Positions 56,545-64,000 of a DNA stretch of 64,000 nucleotides are shown piece after piece. Position 1 is the stretch's first letter. Each line of letters starts with the position of its first letter. Location: the NCBI GenBank assembly GCA_028279245.1, contig JANQOE010000114.1, positions 1 through 64,000 on the forward strand, read 5' to 3'. The translations under genes and the position numbers were made by a program. Under the pieces are notes generated by a model, which made no database searches, was not told where the DNA came from, and saw nothing but the letters and a program-made list of their open reading frames with translations. Source of the stretch: Alphaproteobacteria bacterium (GTDB taxonomy: Bacteria > Pseudomonadota > Alphaproteobacteria > UBA6615).

Positions 56545-56952
56545 ATGACCCGCCGCCTCTTCTTCGCCGCGCTGGTCTGGCTTGCCGCCTCTGCCATTGT
56601 CTTCGCGGTGCAGCTACGTGGCGCGCCGCCCTTCGCCGGGACCTACCTGTACTACCTCGTCCAGGACACGTTTGGCCCGGTCAGCCCGGACCCGGCGGTC
56701 GGCGCGGCGCTGGCCGGCGACACCCGCCGCTTCACCTCGGTGGACCACCCCGACGGCACCCGCCTGGCGCTACCCGCCGGCACGGTGGAGGCGACGCGCA
56801 CGACTTTGAACGACCGCTTCTGGGCCGAACGCTGGCAGCGACGCCGGGCCGCCCTGACAGTCCCAGCGCTCATCACGGTCGTACCCGCGGCCCTACTGCT
56901 GGGTCTGGCGCTGTTGCGCCGGCCCCGCCGCGAAGTGGAGCGCCGCGCCTAG
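56545..56952 (+). CDS. small membrane protein of unknown function
   Basis: The 135-residue protein has an N-terminal hydrophobic helix (FFAALVWLAASAIVFAVQL) and a second one near the C-terminus (ALITVVPAALLLGLALL), with about 70 residues between that are probably periplasmic. The C-terminus is basic. No family is recognised. Confidence 0.55.
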   Translation: MTRRLFFAALVWLAASAIVFAVQLRGAPPFAGTYLYYLVQDTFGPVSPDPAVGAALAGDTRRFTSVDHPDGTRLALPAGTVEATRTTLNDRFWAERWQRRRAALTVPALITVVPAALLLGLALLRRPRREVERRA

Positions 56953-56981
56953 TCCCCCCGGACCAGTGCGACCGGCTTGGT

Positions 56982-57070
56982 TGTCATCCCGGCCAAAGCG
57001 AAGCGGCGGGCCGGGATCGAGTTCCAACGGCGCGGGCCGCCCTGGATCCCGGATCAAGCCCAGGATGACA
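56982..57070. repeat. family B intergenic repeat, copy 4
   Basis: TGTCATCCCGGCCAAAGCG at the left and CCTGGATCCCGGATCAAG...GGATGACA at the right match copies 1 and 2, with an expanded left half. Bases 56953-57146 hold no gene. Confidence 0.75.
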
Positions 57071-57146
57071 GGTTAGCGTTGGCGTTAGCGTCTTCATACT
57101 GATTCTCACCTACAATCACGGGGCGGATCGCCTTGAGGGTGGAAGA

Positions 57147-57551
57147 ATGACGCTACACCGTCGCCACATGACCGGCCGGCGCCTGACCCAGATTTCGGGC
57201 CTCGGGGTCGCGTTGATTGTTGCGGCTTGCACCGTCCCGGGCATCGACGCAATGCGCGCGGAAATCAGCCATCACTTCAGGGGGTGCATTCCCGAGGTGC
57301 TGCAGACAGAGCTGGAGGAGAAAGGGGGCGCATCCTTCCTTTTGCGGCTCGATCGCAGCGGAACCGTCAAAGAAGCGCATTGGCTGGACGAGCAGCCGGC
57401 CGAGGCGGACCCAGAGCTTTGGGCGTTGGCCGAGCAAGCAAGGGAAGTCTTTCTCAGCGGTCCCTGCAATCAACTTGAGCTGCCGGTGCGGGGTTACGAG
57501 ACCTGGAAGGCGATTGTGGTAGACATCAATGCTGTGAACGGACTGCTCTAG
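57147..57551 (+). CDS. putative lipoprotein of unknown function
   Basis: The 134-residue protein has a lipoprotein-type signal (GVALIVAAC). The mature part of about 105 residues contains two Cys (RGCIPEVL, SGPCNQLELP) and reads like a TonB C-terminal-type small alpha/beta domain (FLLRLDRSGTVKEAHWLDEQ), though I cannot confirm this. It stands alone. Confidence 0.55.
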   Translation: MTLHRRHMTGRRLTQISGLGVALIVAACTVPGIDAMRAEISHHFRGCIPEVLQTELEEKGGASFLLRLDRSGTVKEAHWLDEQPAEADPELWALAEQAREVFLSGPCNQLELPVRGYETWKAIVVDINAVNGLL

Positions 57552-57624
57552 TCCGCACGACGCGGTTGAGATTGCATTCCTCGGCAGCGCTGGGCCGCCG
57601 CGTGGCGGCCCCAGCCCTCATGAC

Positions 57625-57972
57625 CTAGAGGTGGTAGAACACCTCGTTGACGATCTTGCCATTTTTCCAGGTCTGCACCGTCGCCTGTTTCATCGTTACG
57701 CGCTGGTCGCTGCCCGGCGGCCGCATATCGAAGGTCCATTCGACCGCGGCCACATCGCCGTCGACGATCACGTTGCCGACTTCGGCGCCGAAGACCTCGG
57801 CGTTGTCGACGAAATACTGCTCGTATTCGCGGTTCGTCGCCTTGCCGACCCGCGGCTCCACCCCGTTCTCGCTCATCACGACATCGTCGTCGTAATACTT
57901 CTCGAAAGTCTCCATGATCTTGCCTTGCAGGATGCCGTCGATGACCGCCTGCACATTCTCCCTGGTACTCAT
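57625..57972 (-). CDS. SnoaL-like (NTF2-fold) protein
   Basis: The 115-residue protein is an NTF2-like cone: helical start (RENVQAVIDGILQGKIMETFEKYYDDDVVMSENGV), then strands ending in QATVQTWKNGKIVNEVFYHL. ATG 57972 follows AAGGAGCAAGGG. SnoaL-like proteins are enzymes or ligand carriers of many kinds, so no role is assigned. Confidence 0.85.
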   Translation of the reverse strand: MSTRENVQAVIDGILQGKIMETFEKYYDDDVVMSENGVEPRVGKATNREYEQYFVDNAEVFGAEVGNVIVDGDVAAVEWTFDMRPPGSDQRVTMKQATVQTWKNGKIVNEVFYHL

Positions 57973-58018
57973 CCCTTGCTCCTTATCGTGGTAAAAGGTC
58001 GCGCGCAGGAAGTTGTCG

Positions 58019-58035
58019 TGACGGTGTCACCGTCA
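58019..58035. promoter_or_regulatory. 17-bp palindrome in a divergent promoter region
   Basis: TGACGGTGTCACCGTCA has perfect 8-bp arms around one base. It lies 47 bases before the SnoaL-like gene and 108 bases before the methyltransferase gene, which are divergent. A regulator site is likely but the protein is unknown. Confidence 0.5.
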
Positions 58036-58142
58036 ACGCGTTAGCATTCACTTCCGCGCGAGGCCTTGGGAGGGCTGTCAGCAACAGGCGGTAGACCGCC
58101 TGTGTCACAAGTTTGGAACGAGCCCTAGGAACGAGGACGAGC

Positions 58143-58826
58143 ATGAACGTTGTACCCATCAAGACCTGGTCGGTATCCGAGGAAGAAGAAGACGGTATGG
58201 ACCGCGAGCATCCGATACTCTGGCGGCGCATGATCGAACTCATGACAGAGCACGATCTGAGCGAAAAGGCGGTGCTCGACTTCGGCTGCAATCAGGGCGG
58301 CTTCCTCCGTATGCTCTACAACGCGCGCCCCTATCGCGCCGCGCTTGGCGTCGACATTGCCGAGGACTCGGTCGCCAAGGCGCAGGCGCGCCGTGGCGAA
58401 CTGCCTGTCGAATACCGGGTGACGACCGATATCTCCGATTTGCGCGACCACTTCGACATCGCCTTCAGTCACGAGGTGATCTATCTGCTGCCGGATCTGG
58501 CCGCCCACGCCCGCGACATGTTCAACGTGCTGCGGCCGGGCGGCGTCTACTACGCCACCTCCGGCTGCCATCGAGAGAACCCGCGATGGCAGACCTGGCG
58601 GCCGATGATCCAAGAAGTCTCGAGCATCCCGGTACCGGACTACAGTGTGAACGACTACGCCGATGCGTTTCGCGAAGCCGGGTTTACCGTCACCGCGCGG
58701 CCGTTCCGGATCGAAGAGTTCGTGCCGATCGACCCGGCCGACGAGTATCATCCGACGGTTGCCGACAAACTCGACTACTACAGCCGCGTGAAAACCCTGT
58801 TCCGTCTGGTGGTTCCGACCAGGTGA
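58143..58826 (+). CDS. SAM-dependent methyltransferase
   Basis: The 227-residue protein has the class I SAM motif VLDFGCNQGGFLRML, acidic GVDIAEDSV and post-motifs FDIAFSHEVIYLL and LRPGGVYYATSG. ATG 58143 is preferred. Its stop overlaps the GTG of a HAD phosphatase gene (GTGA), so the two likely act together. The substrate is not known. Confidence 0.8.
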   Translation: MNVVPIKTWSVSEEEEDGMDREHPILWRRMIELMTEHDLSEKAVLDFGCNQGGFLRMLYNARPYRAALGVDIAEDSVAKAQARRGELPVEYRVTTDISDLRDHFDIAFSHEVIYLLPDLAAHARDMFNVLRPGGVYYATSGCHRENPRWQTWRPMIQEVSSIPVPDYSVNDYADAFREAGFTVTARPFRIEEFVPIDPADEYHPTVADKLDYYSRVKTLFRLVVPTR

Positions 58827-59425
58827 GAGTCCTGGCGCTCGATCTTGACGGCGTTGTCGTCACCGGCCACCCGCAGGGTGGCCGGTGGGCGCAGCATCTG
58901 GAGGCGGACTTCGGTGTGACACCGGCCCGTCTGCGCGAGTGTTTCTTCATTCCCTACTTCGACGACATCATCCTAGGCCGCGCCGATCTGTTTGACGGTC
59001 TGGAGAAGGCCTGGCCGGAACTCGGCGTGCGGGGTACACCGCGTGATCTCGTGAAATACTGGTTCGCTGCCGACAGCGGGATCGATGCGGAGCTGTTGGG
59101 GGTCGTCCGCGCATGGCGCGCGGCGGATGCCGGCCGCTGCGTGCTGGCGACCAACCAGGAGCATCATCGCGCCGCCTACATCTGGGACGAACTCGGCCTG
59201 TCACGCGACTTCGACGAGCTGTTCTACTCGGCGGCCCTTGGCGCGCGGAAACCTGACACCGCCTATTTCGAACGGGTGACCGAGAAGCTCGGCGTTGCGC
59301 CGGCGGATGTGCTGTTCTTCGACGACAGCGAGGCGAACGTCGACGCCGCCGCCGCGTTCGGCTGGCAGGCACACGTCTACCGCAACGCGCGGGACGTCAG
59401 CGACGGACTGCAGGCCGCGATCTAA
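58823..59425 (+). CDS. HAD-superfamily hydrolase
   Basis: The 200-residue phosphatase-like enzyme starts at GTG 58823. HAD motif I is LALDLDGVVVTG (Asp nucleophile), motif II is VLATNQEHH, and motifs III/IV are GARKPDTAYF and LFFDDSEANVDAA. The cap type is that of subclass IA. It is translationally coupled to the methyltransferase. Confidence 0.88.
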   Translation: MRVLALDLDGVVVTGHPQGGRWAQHLEADFGVTPARLRECFFIPYFDDIILGRADLFDGLEKAWPELGVRGTPRDLVKYWFAADSGIDAELLGVVRAWRAADAGRCVLATNQEHHRAAYIWDELGLSRDFDELFYSAALGARKPDTAYFERVTEKLGVAPADVLFFDDSEANVDAAAAFGWQAHVYRNARDVSDGLQAAI

Positions 59426-59446
59426 GGGACCACAACATGAAGGCGG

Positions 59447-59476
59447 GGGACCGGCCGCGGCGTGGCGGCCGGTCCC
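59447..59476. terminator. hairpin between convergent genes, probable terminator
   Basis: Arms GGGACCGGCCGC and GCGGCCGGTCCC (12 bp, perfect) close a 6-base loop between the HAD stop and the cytochrome c' stop. No T run follows on either strand, so termination would need help. Confidence 0.5.
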
Positions 59477-59502
59477 ATATCGGCAGCGTGAGAGAGGGGG
59501 CT

Positions 59503-59976
59503 CTACTGCTGCTTCGCGCGGAAACCCTCGTGGCAGGCGCCGCAGGCGTTTTTGCCGAGCGCCCCGACCTGGGCGCCGATCGCTGCCATGTCGCCGCTTG
59601 CCGCGACCTCGGCCAGCTTGTCGGCTTCGGTCTGCATCGCCACGACCACGGCCTCGAACTTGGCCGGCTCTTCCCAAACGGCGGGCAGTGTGCGCGTCTC
59701 GATCCCGGACTCCGGTCCGGTGCCTTCGGCCCAGACGTCGCCCATGATGCTGCCCAGCCCGGCCAGCGCATTGGCGTGCGCGGCGATATGGCTCGGGTCG
59801 CCGGCCTCACCCTTCAAGATCGCGCCAATCGCCCCGAGATGTGCCCCGGTCGCCTTCATCAGCCCTTTGCGGTATTCGATCGCCTTTTCAACGTCCTGCG
59901 CCATCGCGCCCCCGGCGATCAGCGTGGCGGCACCGATCGCCGCAGCCGCGATCGCGGCTTTCGTTTTCCTCAGCAT
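59503..59976 (-). CDS. cytochrome c' family protein
   Basis: The 157-residue exported protein has a signal peptide cleaved after GGAMAQ. Four helices are implied and the single haem motif is CGACH near the C-terminus (KNACGACHEGFRAK), as in class II cytochromes. The helix-A pattern AIEYRKGLMKATGAHLGAIGAIL is typical. These bind NO and CO and are common in phototrophic alphaproteobacteria. ATG 59976 is chosen over the longer frame. Confidence 0.93.
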   Translation of the reverse strand: MLRKTKAAIAAAAIGAATLIAGGAMAQDVEKAIEYRKGLMKATGAHLGAIGAILKGEAGDPSHIAAHANALAGLGSIMGDVWAEGTGPESGIETRTLPAVWEEPAKFEAVVVAMQTEADKLAEVAASGDMAAIGAQVGALGKNACGACHEGFRAKQQ

Positions 59977-60077
59977 GTTTGACCCTTCCCTGGAACCAAA
60001 TGAACAGCAGCTTGCACCCACCACAAACAGCGTAGCGGCAGCATTATTCCAGCGCTTCATCAGAAGATTGTGACCGG

Positions 60078-60830
60078 TCAGGGGCTCAATTCGTTGTAGA
60101 CCGCACGGGCCAGGGGCAGCAGAGTCTCACGTTCGGCTTCGGCCAGCACCGCATAGGCCAACGGCCCGTCAAGCCAGTAGAAGGCGCTGACCGCCCCGTC
60201 CTGCTCGAACCGGAACGCCGTCTCGCCGCCTTCGCGGTTGGTGCGGATATACAGTGTCAGGCGGTCGCCGGCTTCATTCTCGTACATCAGATGGGCCGCC
60301 GCCCCGGCGCTGGCCGGCAGCAACCGCCCGCCGACCAGCTCATAGCCACGGCCGGTCAAGTCCGGCGCCGCCAGCGGCGCGTCGAGCCGCTTCGACAGCC
60401 AGGCCACCAGATGCGCTTCCTCGTCGGCGGCGACTTCGACCGCATGGCGCACCTCCTTGGTGTAGACCCGGTGGGCGAGAGCCGCTTCGCCGGTGAAGTT
60501 GGCTGCGCCGTCGTTTGGCCCGCCGAGCCGGTCATTCGCCCACCAGCCGCCGGCCCCACCGACCAACAGCAGCACCACCGCCGCCGCAACTTGGCCAAGG
60601 TAGGTCGCGCCACGCCGCCGCGGCGTCCGCCAGCCGACCGGCACCGGTTCGTCGAGCACCGGGTCGAAGGCGGCATGCAGCGCGGCGGTCTGGGCCCGAT
60701 AGGCGCGCACCCGGGCCGCCGCTTCCGGGTTGCTGGCCAGCAGCGCTTCGACCGCACACCGTTCGCCGTCATCCAGTTGGCCGTCCACAAAGGCCTGCAG
60801 CGTCGCTTCGTCCAGTTGCGCCGGGTTCAT
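60078..60830 (-). CDS. membrane anti-sigma factor
   Basis: The 250-residue protein has an N-terminal anti-sigma domain (DEATLQAFVDGQLDDGERCAVEALLASNPEAAARVRAYRAQ), one membrane helix at about residues 77-98 (VAAAVVLLLVGGAGGWWA), and a periplasmic part (LTLYIRTN, VSAFYWLDGPLAYAVLAE). The zinc motif HxxxCxxC of ChrR is absent. It overlaps the ECF sigma stop (ATGA), so it is the cognate inhibitor. A C-terminal YWLDG...YA pattern occurs in such proteins. Confidence 0.88.
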   Translation of the reverse strand: MNPAQLDEATLQAFVDGQLDDGERCAVEALLASNPEAAARVRAYRAQTAALHAAFDPVLDEPVPVGWRTPRRRGATYLGQVAAAVVLLLVGGAGGWWANDRLGGPNDGAANFTGEAALAHRVYTKEVRHAVEVAADEEAHLVAWLSKRLDAPLAAPDLTGRGYELVGGRLLPASAGAAAHLMYENEAGDRLTLYIRTNREGGETAFRFEQDGAVSAFYWLDGPLAYAVLAEAERETLLPLARAVYNELSP

Positions 60831-61333
60831 TTGACCCTCCGCAAACCGCCGGACGCGCCCGATTGTCCCGTGATCTGCCGCAGCGCTTCGCGGCCACGGG
60901 CCAGCCGCGACATCACGGTGCCGATCGGCACGCCGGTGATCGCCGCCGCCTCGGCATAGGTGAAGTCCTCCAGCGCCACCAGCAGCAGCACCCTTCGCTG
61001 TTCCGGCGCGAGTTGATCCAGCGCGGCGACCACCTCGCTGACCTGGGTGCGGTCATGCTGGACGGGCGCCTCGGCCGGCGTCGGCACGGTGTCGAGCGGC
61101 AGACTGGTGCCCCGCCGCGCCTGTTTGGCGATGGCGTTGACATGCAGGTTGTGGAGGATGGTGAACAGCCAGGCGCGCAGCGAACCGGTCGGCCGCCAGA
61201 GATGCCATCGCGACATGGCGCGTTCCAGGCAGTCCTGCACCAAATCATCCGCTTGCTCCACATCGCGAACCAGCGCACGCGCATAGCGCCGCAAATGCGG
61301 GATGTGGGGTTCCAGGCGGGCATAGCGGCTCAT
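60827..61333 (-). CDS. ECF sigma factor
   Basis: The 168-residue sigma factor has region 2 (YARALVRDVEQADDLVQDCLERAM) and region 4 (LAPEQRRVLLLVALEDFTYAEAAAITGVPIGTVMSRLARGREAL). ATG 61333 is used; the upstream TTG/GTG-type extension lacks similarity. It forms a unit with the membrane anti-sigma factor and is divergent from folE-rpoH, which it may control. It is not accompanied by a ChrR-type inhibitor. Confidence 0.92.
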   Translation of the reverse strand: MSRYARLEPHIPHLRRYARALVRDVEQADDLVQDCLERAMSRWHLWRPTGSLRAWLFTILHNLHVNAIAKQARRGTSLPLDTVPTPAEAPVQHDRTQVSEVVAALDQLAPEQRRVLLLVALEDFTYAEAAAITGVPIGTVMSRLARGREALRQITGQSGASGGLRRVK

Positions 61334-61422
61334 GCCGGGTGCCCCCATGGGCCGGCCATGTCACGCCCCAGAACCACATCCACGTCCATTCATGCATCGT
61401 ACCGCATCGCGGCACTTTCGAC

Positions 61423-61451
61423 ATGAACAGGTCATCGGGCCGGATTATTCC
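61423..61451 (-). promoter_or_regulatory. candidate ECF promoter of the sigma/anti-sigma operon
   Basis: On the minus strand GGAATAA (61451 to 61445) is followed after 16 bases by GTTCAT (61428 to 61423). ECF sigma promoters often have GGAATA- or GGAAC-like -35 elements. It lies about 90 bases before the sigma start and could be the autoregulated promoter. The -10 is weakly supported. Confidence 0.3.
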
Positions 61452-61545
61452 TGCGACAAAATGGCCATGGGAGCCACCGCGGCCCCGACGGATGAAACCC
61501 GCCGCCCCGGCTGTTTATTGATCGTGACCGTCACCAGTCCGCCGA

Positions 61546-61574
61546 TGATCCAAGACCGCCGTGCCCGCGTAAAT
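61546..61574 (+). promoter_or_regulatory. candidate RpoE-type promoter of folE2-rpoH
   Basis: TGATCC (61546-61551), 18 bases, then TAAAT (61570-61574) closely matches the Rhodobacter RpoE (singlet-oxygen) consensus TGATCC-N18-TAAGA as I recall it. It lies about 30 bases before the start codon and Shine-Dalgarno AAGGAG, a suitable distance. The nearby ECF sigma has no ChrR partner, so which sigma uses it is open. Confidence 0.55.
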
Positions 61575-61603
61575 CTAGGTAAACGAGGGCTAAGGAGAGA
61601 GAC

Positions 61604-62218
61604 TTGAACGCACCCGTTGTTCCCTTGCCACGCGATAAGTTCGACTACTCACCGGCGCGCCCGACCCGGGCCGAGACCGAACACGCCATCCGCACCCTGC
61701 TGCGCTGGGCCGGCGACGACCCGGACCGGGAAGGCCTGCTCGACACCCCCGGCCGCGTCGCCCGCGCCTATGAGGAATTCTTCGCCGGCTACCGGACCGA
61801 CCCCGCCGAGATCCTGGCCCGGACCTTTGCCGAGACCGATGGCTATGACGAGATGGTGATGCTGCGCGGCGTGCGCTTCGAAAGCCACTGCGAACATCAC
61901 ATGGTGCCGATCATTGGCACCGCCCACGTCGCCTACATGCCGAACCGCCGCGTGGTCGGCATCAGCAAGCTGGCGCGGGTGGTCGAAGCCTTCAGCCGCC
62001 GTTTGCAGATTCAGGAACGTTTGACCGCGCAGATCGCCGACACCATCCAGGAGGTGCTGCAGCCGCGCGGCGTCGCCGTGGTGCTGGAAGCGGAGCATCA
62101 GTGCATGAGCACCCGCGGTGTGCACAAACCTGGCGTCTCGATGGTCACCCGCCGCATGCTCGGCTGTTTTCGTGAGGACAAGGCGACCCGGCAGGAGTTC
62201 CTGTCGATGATCGGCTGA
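61604..62218 (+). CDS. folE: GTP cyclohydrolase I (type IA), second copy
   Basis: The 204-residue paralogue of the gene at 8984 has identical zinc ligands ([17 protein letters not shown]) and the same catalytic core; it starts at TTG 61604, preceded by TAAGGAG. It lies 9 bases upstream of rpoH in one operon, so it is probably an extra pterin supply under stress and not a housekeeping enzyme. Confidence 0.93.
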   Translation: MNAPVVPLPRDKFDYSPARPTRAETEHAIRTLLRWAGDDPDREGLLDTPGRVARAYEEFFAGYRTDPAEILARTFAETDGYDEMVMLRGVRFESHCEHHMVPIIGTAHVAYMPNRRVVGISKLARVVEAFSRRLQIQERLTAQIADTIQEVLQPRGVAVVLEAEHQCMSTRGVHKPGVSMVTRRMLGCFREDKATRQEFLSMIG

Positions 62219-62227
62219 GGCGGCGAG

Positions 62228-63094
62228 ATGTACGCAAGCCCAGGTCAGCGCCGTTTCATCCGCGACTCCATGGCGACGCCGTTGCTCGAAGTGGAGCAGG
62301 AAGCAGACCTCGCCCGCGCCTGGCGCGACCGGCGCGACGAACGGGCGATGCAACAGCTCGTGTCCGCCCACATCCGGCTCGTCGTCGCCGCCGCCTACAA
62401 ATTCAAGCGCTACGGCCTAATGCTGGAGGATCTGATCCAGGAGGGCAACATCGCACTGCTGCTGGCGGCGGACCGTTACGATCCGGATCGCGGCGTGCGC
62501 TTCTCGACCTACGCCTCCTGGTGGATCCGCGCCAACATGCAGGACTTTGTGCTGCGCAACTGGTCGATCGTCAGGGGCGGCACGACCACCGCGCAGAAGC
62601 GGTTGTTCTTTGGCCTGCAACGGCTGCGCATGAAAATCGCCGAAAGCACCGATCAGATGCTGACCAGCGAAGCGGTCGACGACATCGCCGAAGAACTGGC
62701 ACTGCCGGCAAAGCTGGTCGCCGACATGGACGCGCGCATGTCCGGCGGGGACAAATCGCTGGACGCGCCGGTGACGGAAGATGGCGCCACCGAGCTGCAT
62801 GAACTCGTGCCGGACCCGTCGCCCGGACCGGAGGATGTGGCCATCATGTTTCGGGATTCGGCCACCCGGTCCCGATGGCTGAAGGAAGCGCTGCGCACCC
62901 TGCCGGACCGGGAGCGGCGCATCATCAGCGAACGGCGCCTGTCGGACCGCGCCGTCACCCTCGAAGACCTCGGCAAGGAATTCGGCATCACCAAGGAGCG
63001 GACCCGGCAGCTCGAAGTCCGCGCCCTGGCGCGGCTCCGCGCCGCCCTGGCCGACCGCACCGACCGGCCCAGCGACCTGCTGCTGGAGTCCTGA
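62228..63094 (+). CDS. rpoH: RNA polymerase sigma-32 type factor (RpoH)
   Basis: The 288-residue sigma factor has region 2 (HIRLVVAAAYKFKRYGLMLEDLIQEGNIALLLAADRYDPDRGVRFSTYASWWIRANMQDFVLRNWSIVR) and the RpoH box QKRLFFGLQRLRMK, then region 4 (ERRLSDRAVTLEDLGKEFGITKERTRQLEVRALARLR). Alphaproteobacteria often have two; the folE and ECF context suggests the RpoHII role in oxidative or photo-oxidative stress. That role is inferred. Confidence 0.93.
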   Translation: MYASPGQRRFIRDSMATPLLEVEQEADLARAWRDRRDERAMQQLVSAHIRLVVAAAYKFKRYGLMLEDLIQEGNIALLLAADRYDPDRGVRFSTYASWWIRANMQDFVLRNWSIVRGGTTTAQKRLFFGLQRLRMKIAESTDQMLTSEAVDDIAEELALPAKLVADMDARMSGGDKSLDAPVTEDGATELHELVPDPSPGPEDVAIMFRDSATRSRWLKEALRTLPDRERRIISERRLSDRAVTLEDLGKEFGITKERTRQLEVRALARLRAALADRTDRPSDLLLES

Positions 63095-63101
63095 CGGCGA
63101 T

Positions 63102-63169
63102 CCTCATGTTCGACCGGCTCAGCATGAGGGGCCAAGGCTGGGCCTCACTCTGAGCTTGTCGAAGGGTGA
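63102..63169. repeat. family A repeats, copies 5 and 6, in opposite orientation
   Basis: Copy 5 (63102-63129) has arms CCTCATG/CATGAGG around TTCGACCGGCTCAG; copy 6 (63143-63169) has CTGAGCTTGTCGAAGGGTGA. They form the same facing doublet as at 55434 and begin 7 bases after the rpoH stop. Confidence 0.8.
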
Positions 63170-63281
63170 CAGGTATCGCGATCCTCACCCCGCCGCGGCT
63201 CTCACCGGCTGAGCTTGGCCACCCGGCTGTGTGGCGTTAACATTCGGCCCAACCAAGCACTCGGCTTTCGGGAGAGAAGCA

Positions 63282-64000
63282 ATGACCACCACCAGTTTTC
63301 GGCGTCTGCTGATGGCTTCGGCGCTGACACCGTTATTCGCGTTTGCCGCCGCAGCGGAACCCGTGCACCTGACGATCCTCCACGTCAACGACCTCGACCG
63401 CATGGAAGAAAGCGGCGGGCAGGGCGGCATGGCGCGCCTGATGGGCGTCGTCAACGCGGAACGCGCGGCGCGCGACAACGTGCTGCTGACCAACGGCGGC
63501 GACGCCATTTCGCCGTCCCTCATGTCGGGCTTCGATCAGGGCGCTCACATGATCGACCTGTACAACGCCGCCGGCTTCGACGTGATGGTTACCGGCAACC
63601 ACGAATACGACTTCGGCCCGGCCATCGCCACTCAGCGGATCGGCGAAGCCAACTTCCCGGTTCTTGCCTCGAACGCCATCGACGCCGACGGCGAGATCCT
63701 CGACGGCGCGGTCCGCACCTGGACGACCGAAGTCGGCGGTTTCACCATCGGCTTCTTCGGCCTGACGACCCTCAGCACGGCGGTCAAATCGAGCCCCGGT
63801 AGCATCACCTTCGCACCGGTCGAGGCGACCTCCGAGACCATCGCCCAAGAACTGCGCGATGCCGGCGCCGATCTGGTGATCGCCATCGCCCACACCGACC
63901 TGGGCGAGGACGAGCGACTGCGCCAACTGGCCGCAGCCGATCTCATTCTCAGCGGTGACGATCACATCCTGTCGACCTTCTACAACGGCAACGTCGCCTT
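63282..64000 (+). CDS. 5'-nucleotidase/UshA-type metallophosphatase (3' end missing)
   Basis: The frame opens at ATG 63282 behind GGGAGAGAAG and runs past the window edge, 239 codons seen. It has a signal peptide (LTPLFAFAAAAEP) and the calcineurin-like motifs of secreted 5'-nucleotidases: LHVNDLDRM, TNGGDAISPS and VTGNHEYDFG, then IGFFGLTTLSTAVKSSPG and an ILSGDDHI near the edge. It would hydrolyse nucleotides or other phosphoesters in the periplasm. The C-terminal nucleotide-binding domain is not visible. Confidence 0.9.
   Translation, partial: MTTTSFRRLLMASALTPLFAFAAAAEPVHLTILHVNDLDRMEESGGQGGMARLMGVVNAERAARDNVLLTNGGDAISPSLMSGFDQGAHMIDLYNAAGFDVMVTGNHEYDFGPAIATQRIGEANFPVLASNAIDADGEILDGAVRTWTTEVGGFTIGFFGLTTLSTAVKSSPGSITFAPVEATSETIAQELRDAGADLVIAIAHTDLGEDERLRQLAAADLILSGDDHILSTFYNGNVA

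Overview
The window is GC-rich, densely packed DNA from a bacterium, most likely a phototrophic or photosynthesis-capable alphaproteobacterium (Rhodospirillales-like; the rank is inferred from gene content and style, not proven). The best clues are an oxygen-independent Mg-protoporphyrin monomethyl ester cyclase gene (bchE) with two PpsR/CrtJ-type operator palindromes, followed by bchJ- and tspO-like genes; an RpoH sigma factor next to an ECF sigma/anti-sigma pair; a cytochrome c'; and many GTG/TTG starts with 4-bp stop/start overlaps. One tRNA gene (Gly, anticodon CCC) is present. I see no CRISPR array, prophage or insertion sequence.

Layout. 0-1.7 kb: N-terminal part of an exported coiled-coil protein ending in a perfect 54-bp inverted repeat at the window edge, probably an assembly artefact, then a methyltransferase. 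1.9-10.1 kb: two ABC-2 permeases, arginine genes argD-argF and convergent argE, trkH, folE, apaG. 10.2-16.9 kb: tRNA-Gly, a tandem pair of small membrane proteins, a D-2-hydroxyacid dehydrogenase, a YCII-GST operon, a peptide-type binding protein and a three-PAS histidine kinase. 17-19.6 kb: ATP-dependent DNA ligase and metallo-beta-lactamase exonuclease, half of the Lhr/Exo/Lig/PdeM repair set; the other half (Lhr-type helicase and PdeM) lies at 53-56.4 kb. 19.7-27.6 kb: psuK-psuG, then a six-gene minus-strand operon with a FadR-type regulator, a PLP sulfur-amino-acid lyase and a complete CUT1 transporter. 27.7-36 kb: HigBA toxin-antitoxin, a drug exporter, and a ROK regulator/GDSL hydrolase divergent from a CUT2 (FrcBCA-like) transporter with an AT-rich operator between. 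36-41.3 kb: dihaem cytochrome with a thiol-dioxygenase-like cupin, an ammonium-transporter/histidine-kinase fusion, pirin. 41.3-44.3 kb: repeat-rich accessory stretch with a duplicated-domain lipoprotein and a TPR gene remnant. 44.3-48.5 kb: FMN alpha-hydroxyacid dehydrogenase, then bchE-bchJ-tspO. 48.5-58 kb: a tandem family of three related secreted proteins (the third decayed), a single-domain response regulator, a Sel1-like protein, helicase and PdeM, small exported proteins. 58-64 kb: methyltransferase/HAD pair, cytochrome c', ECF sigma and anti-sigma divergent from folE2-rpoH, and the start of a 5'-nucleotidase.

Four families of intergenic inverted repeats (called A-D here) are concentrated at 41-44, 48.5 and 55-57 kb and at 63.1 kb. 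All functional calls rest on reading the translated sequence and recognising family motifs; no database search was run, and starts are chosen from Shine-Dalgarno sequences, overlaps and family N-termini.
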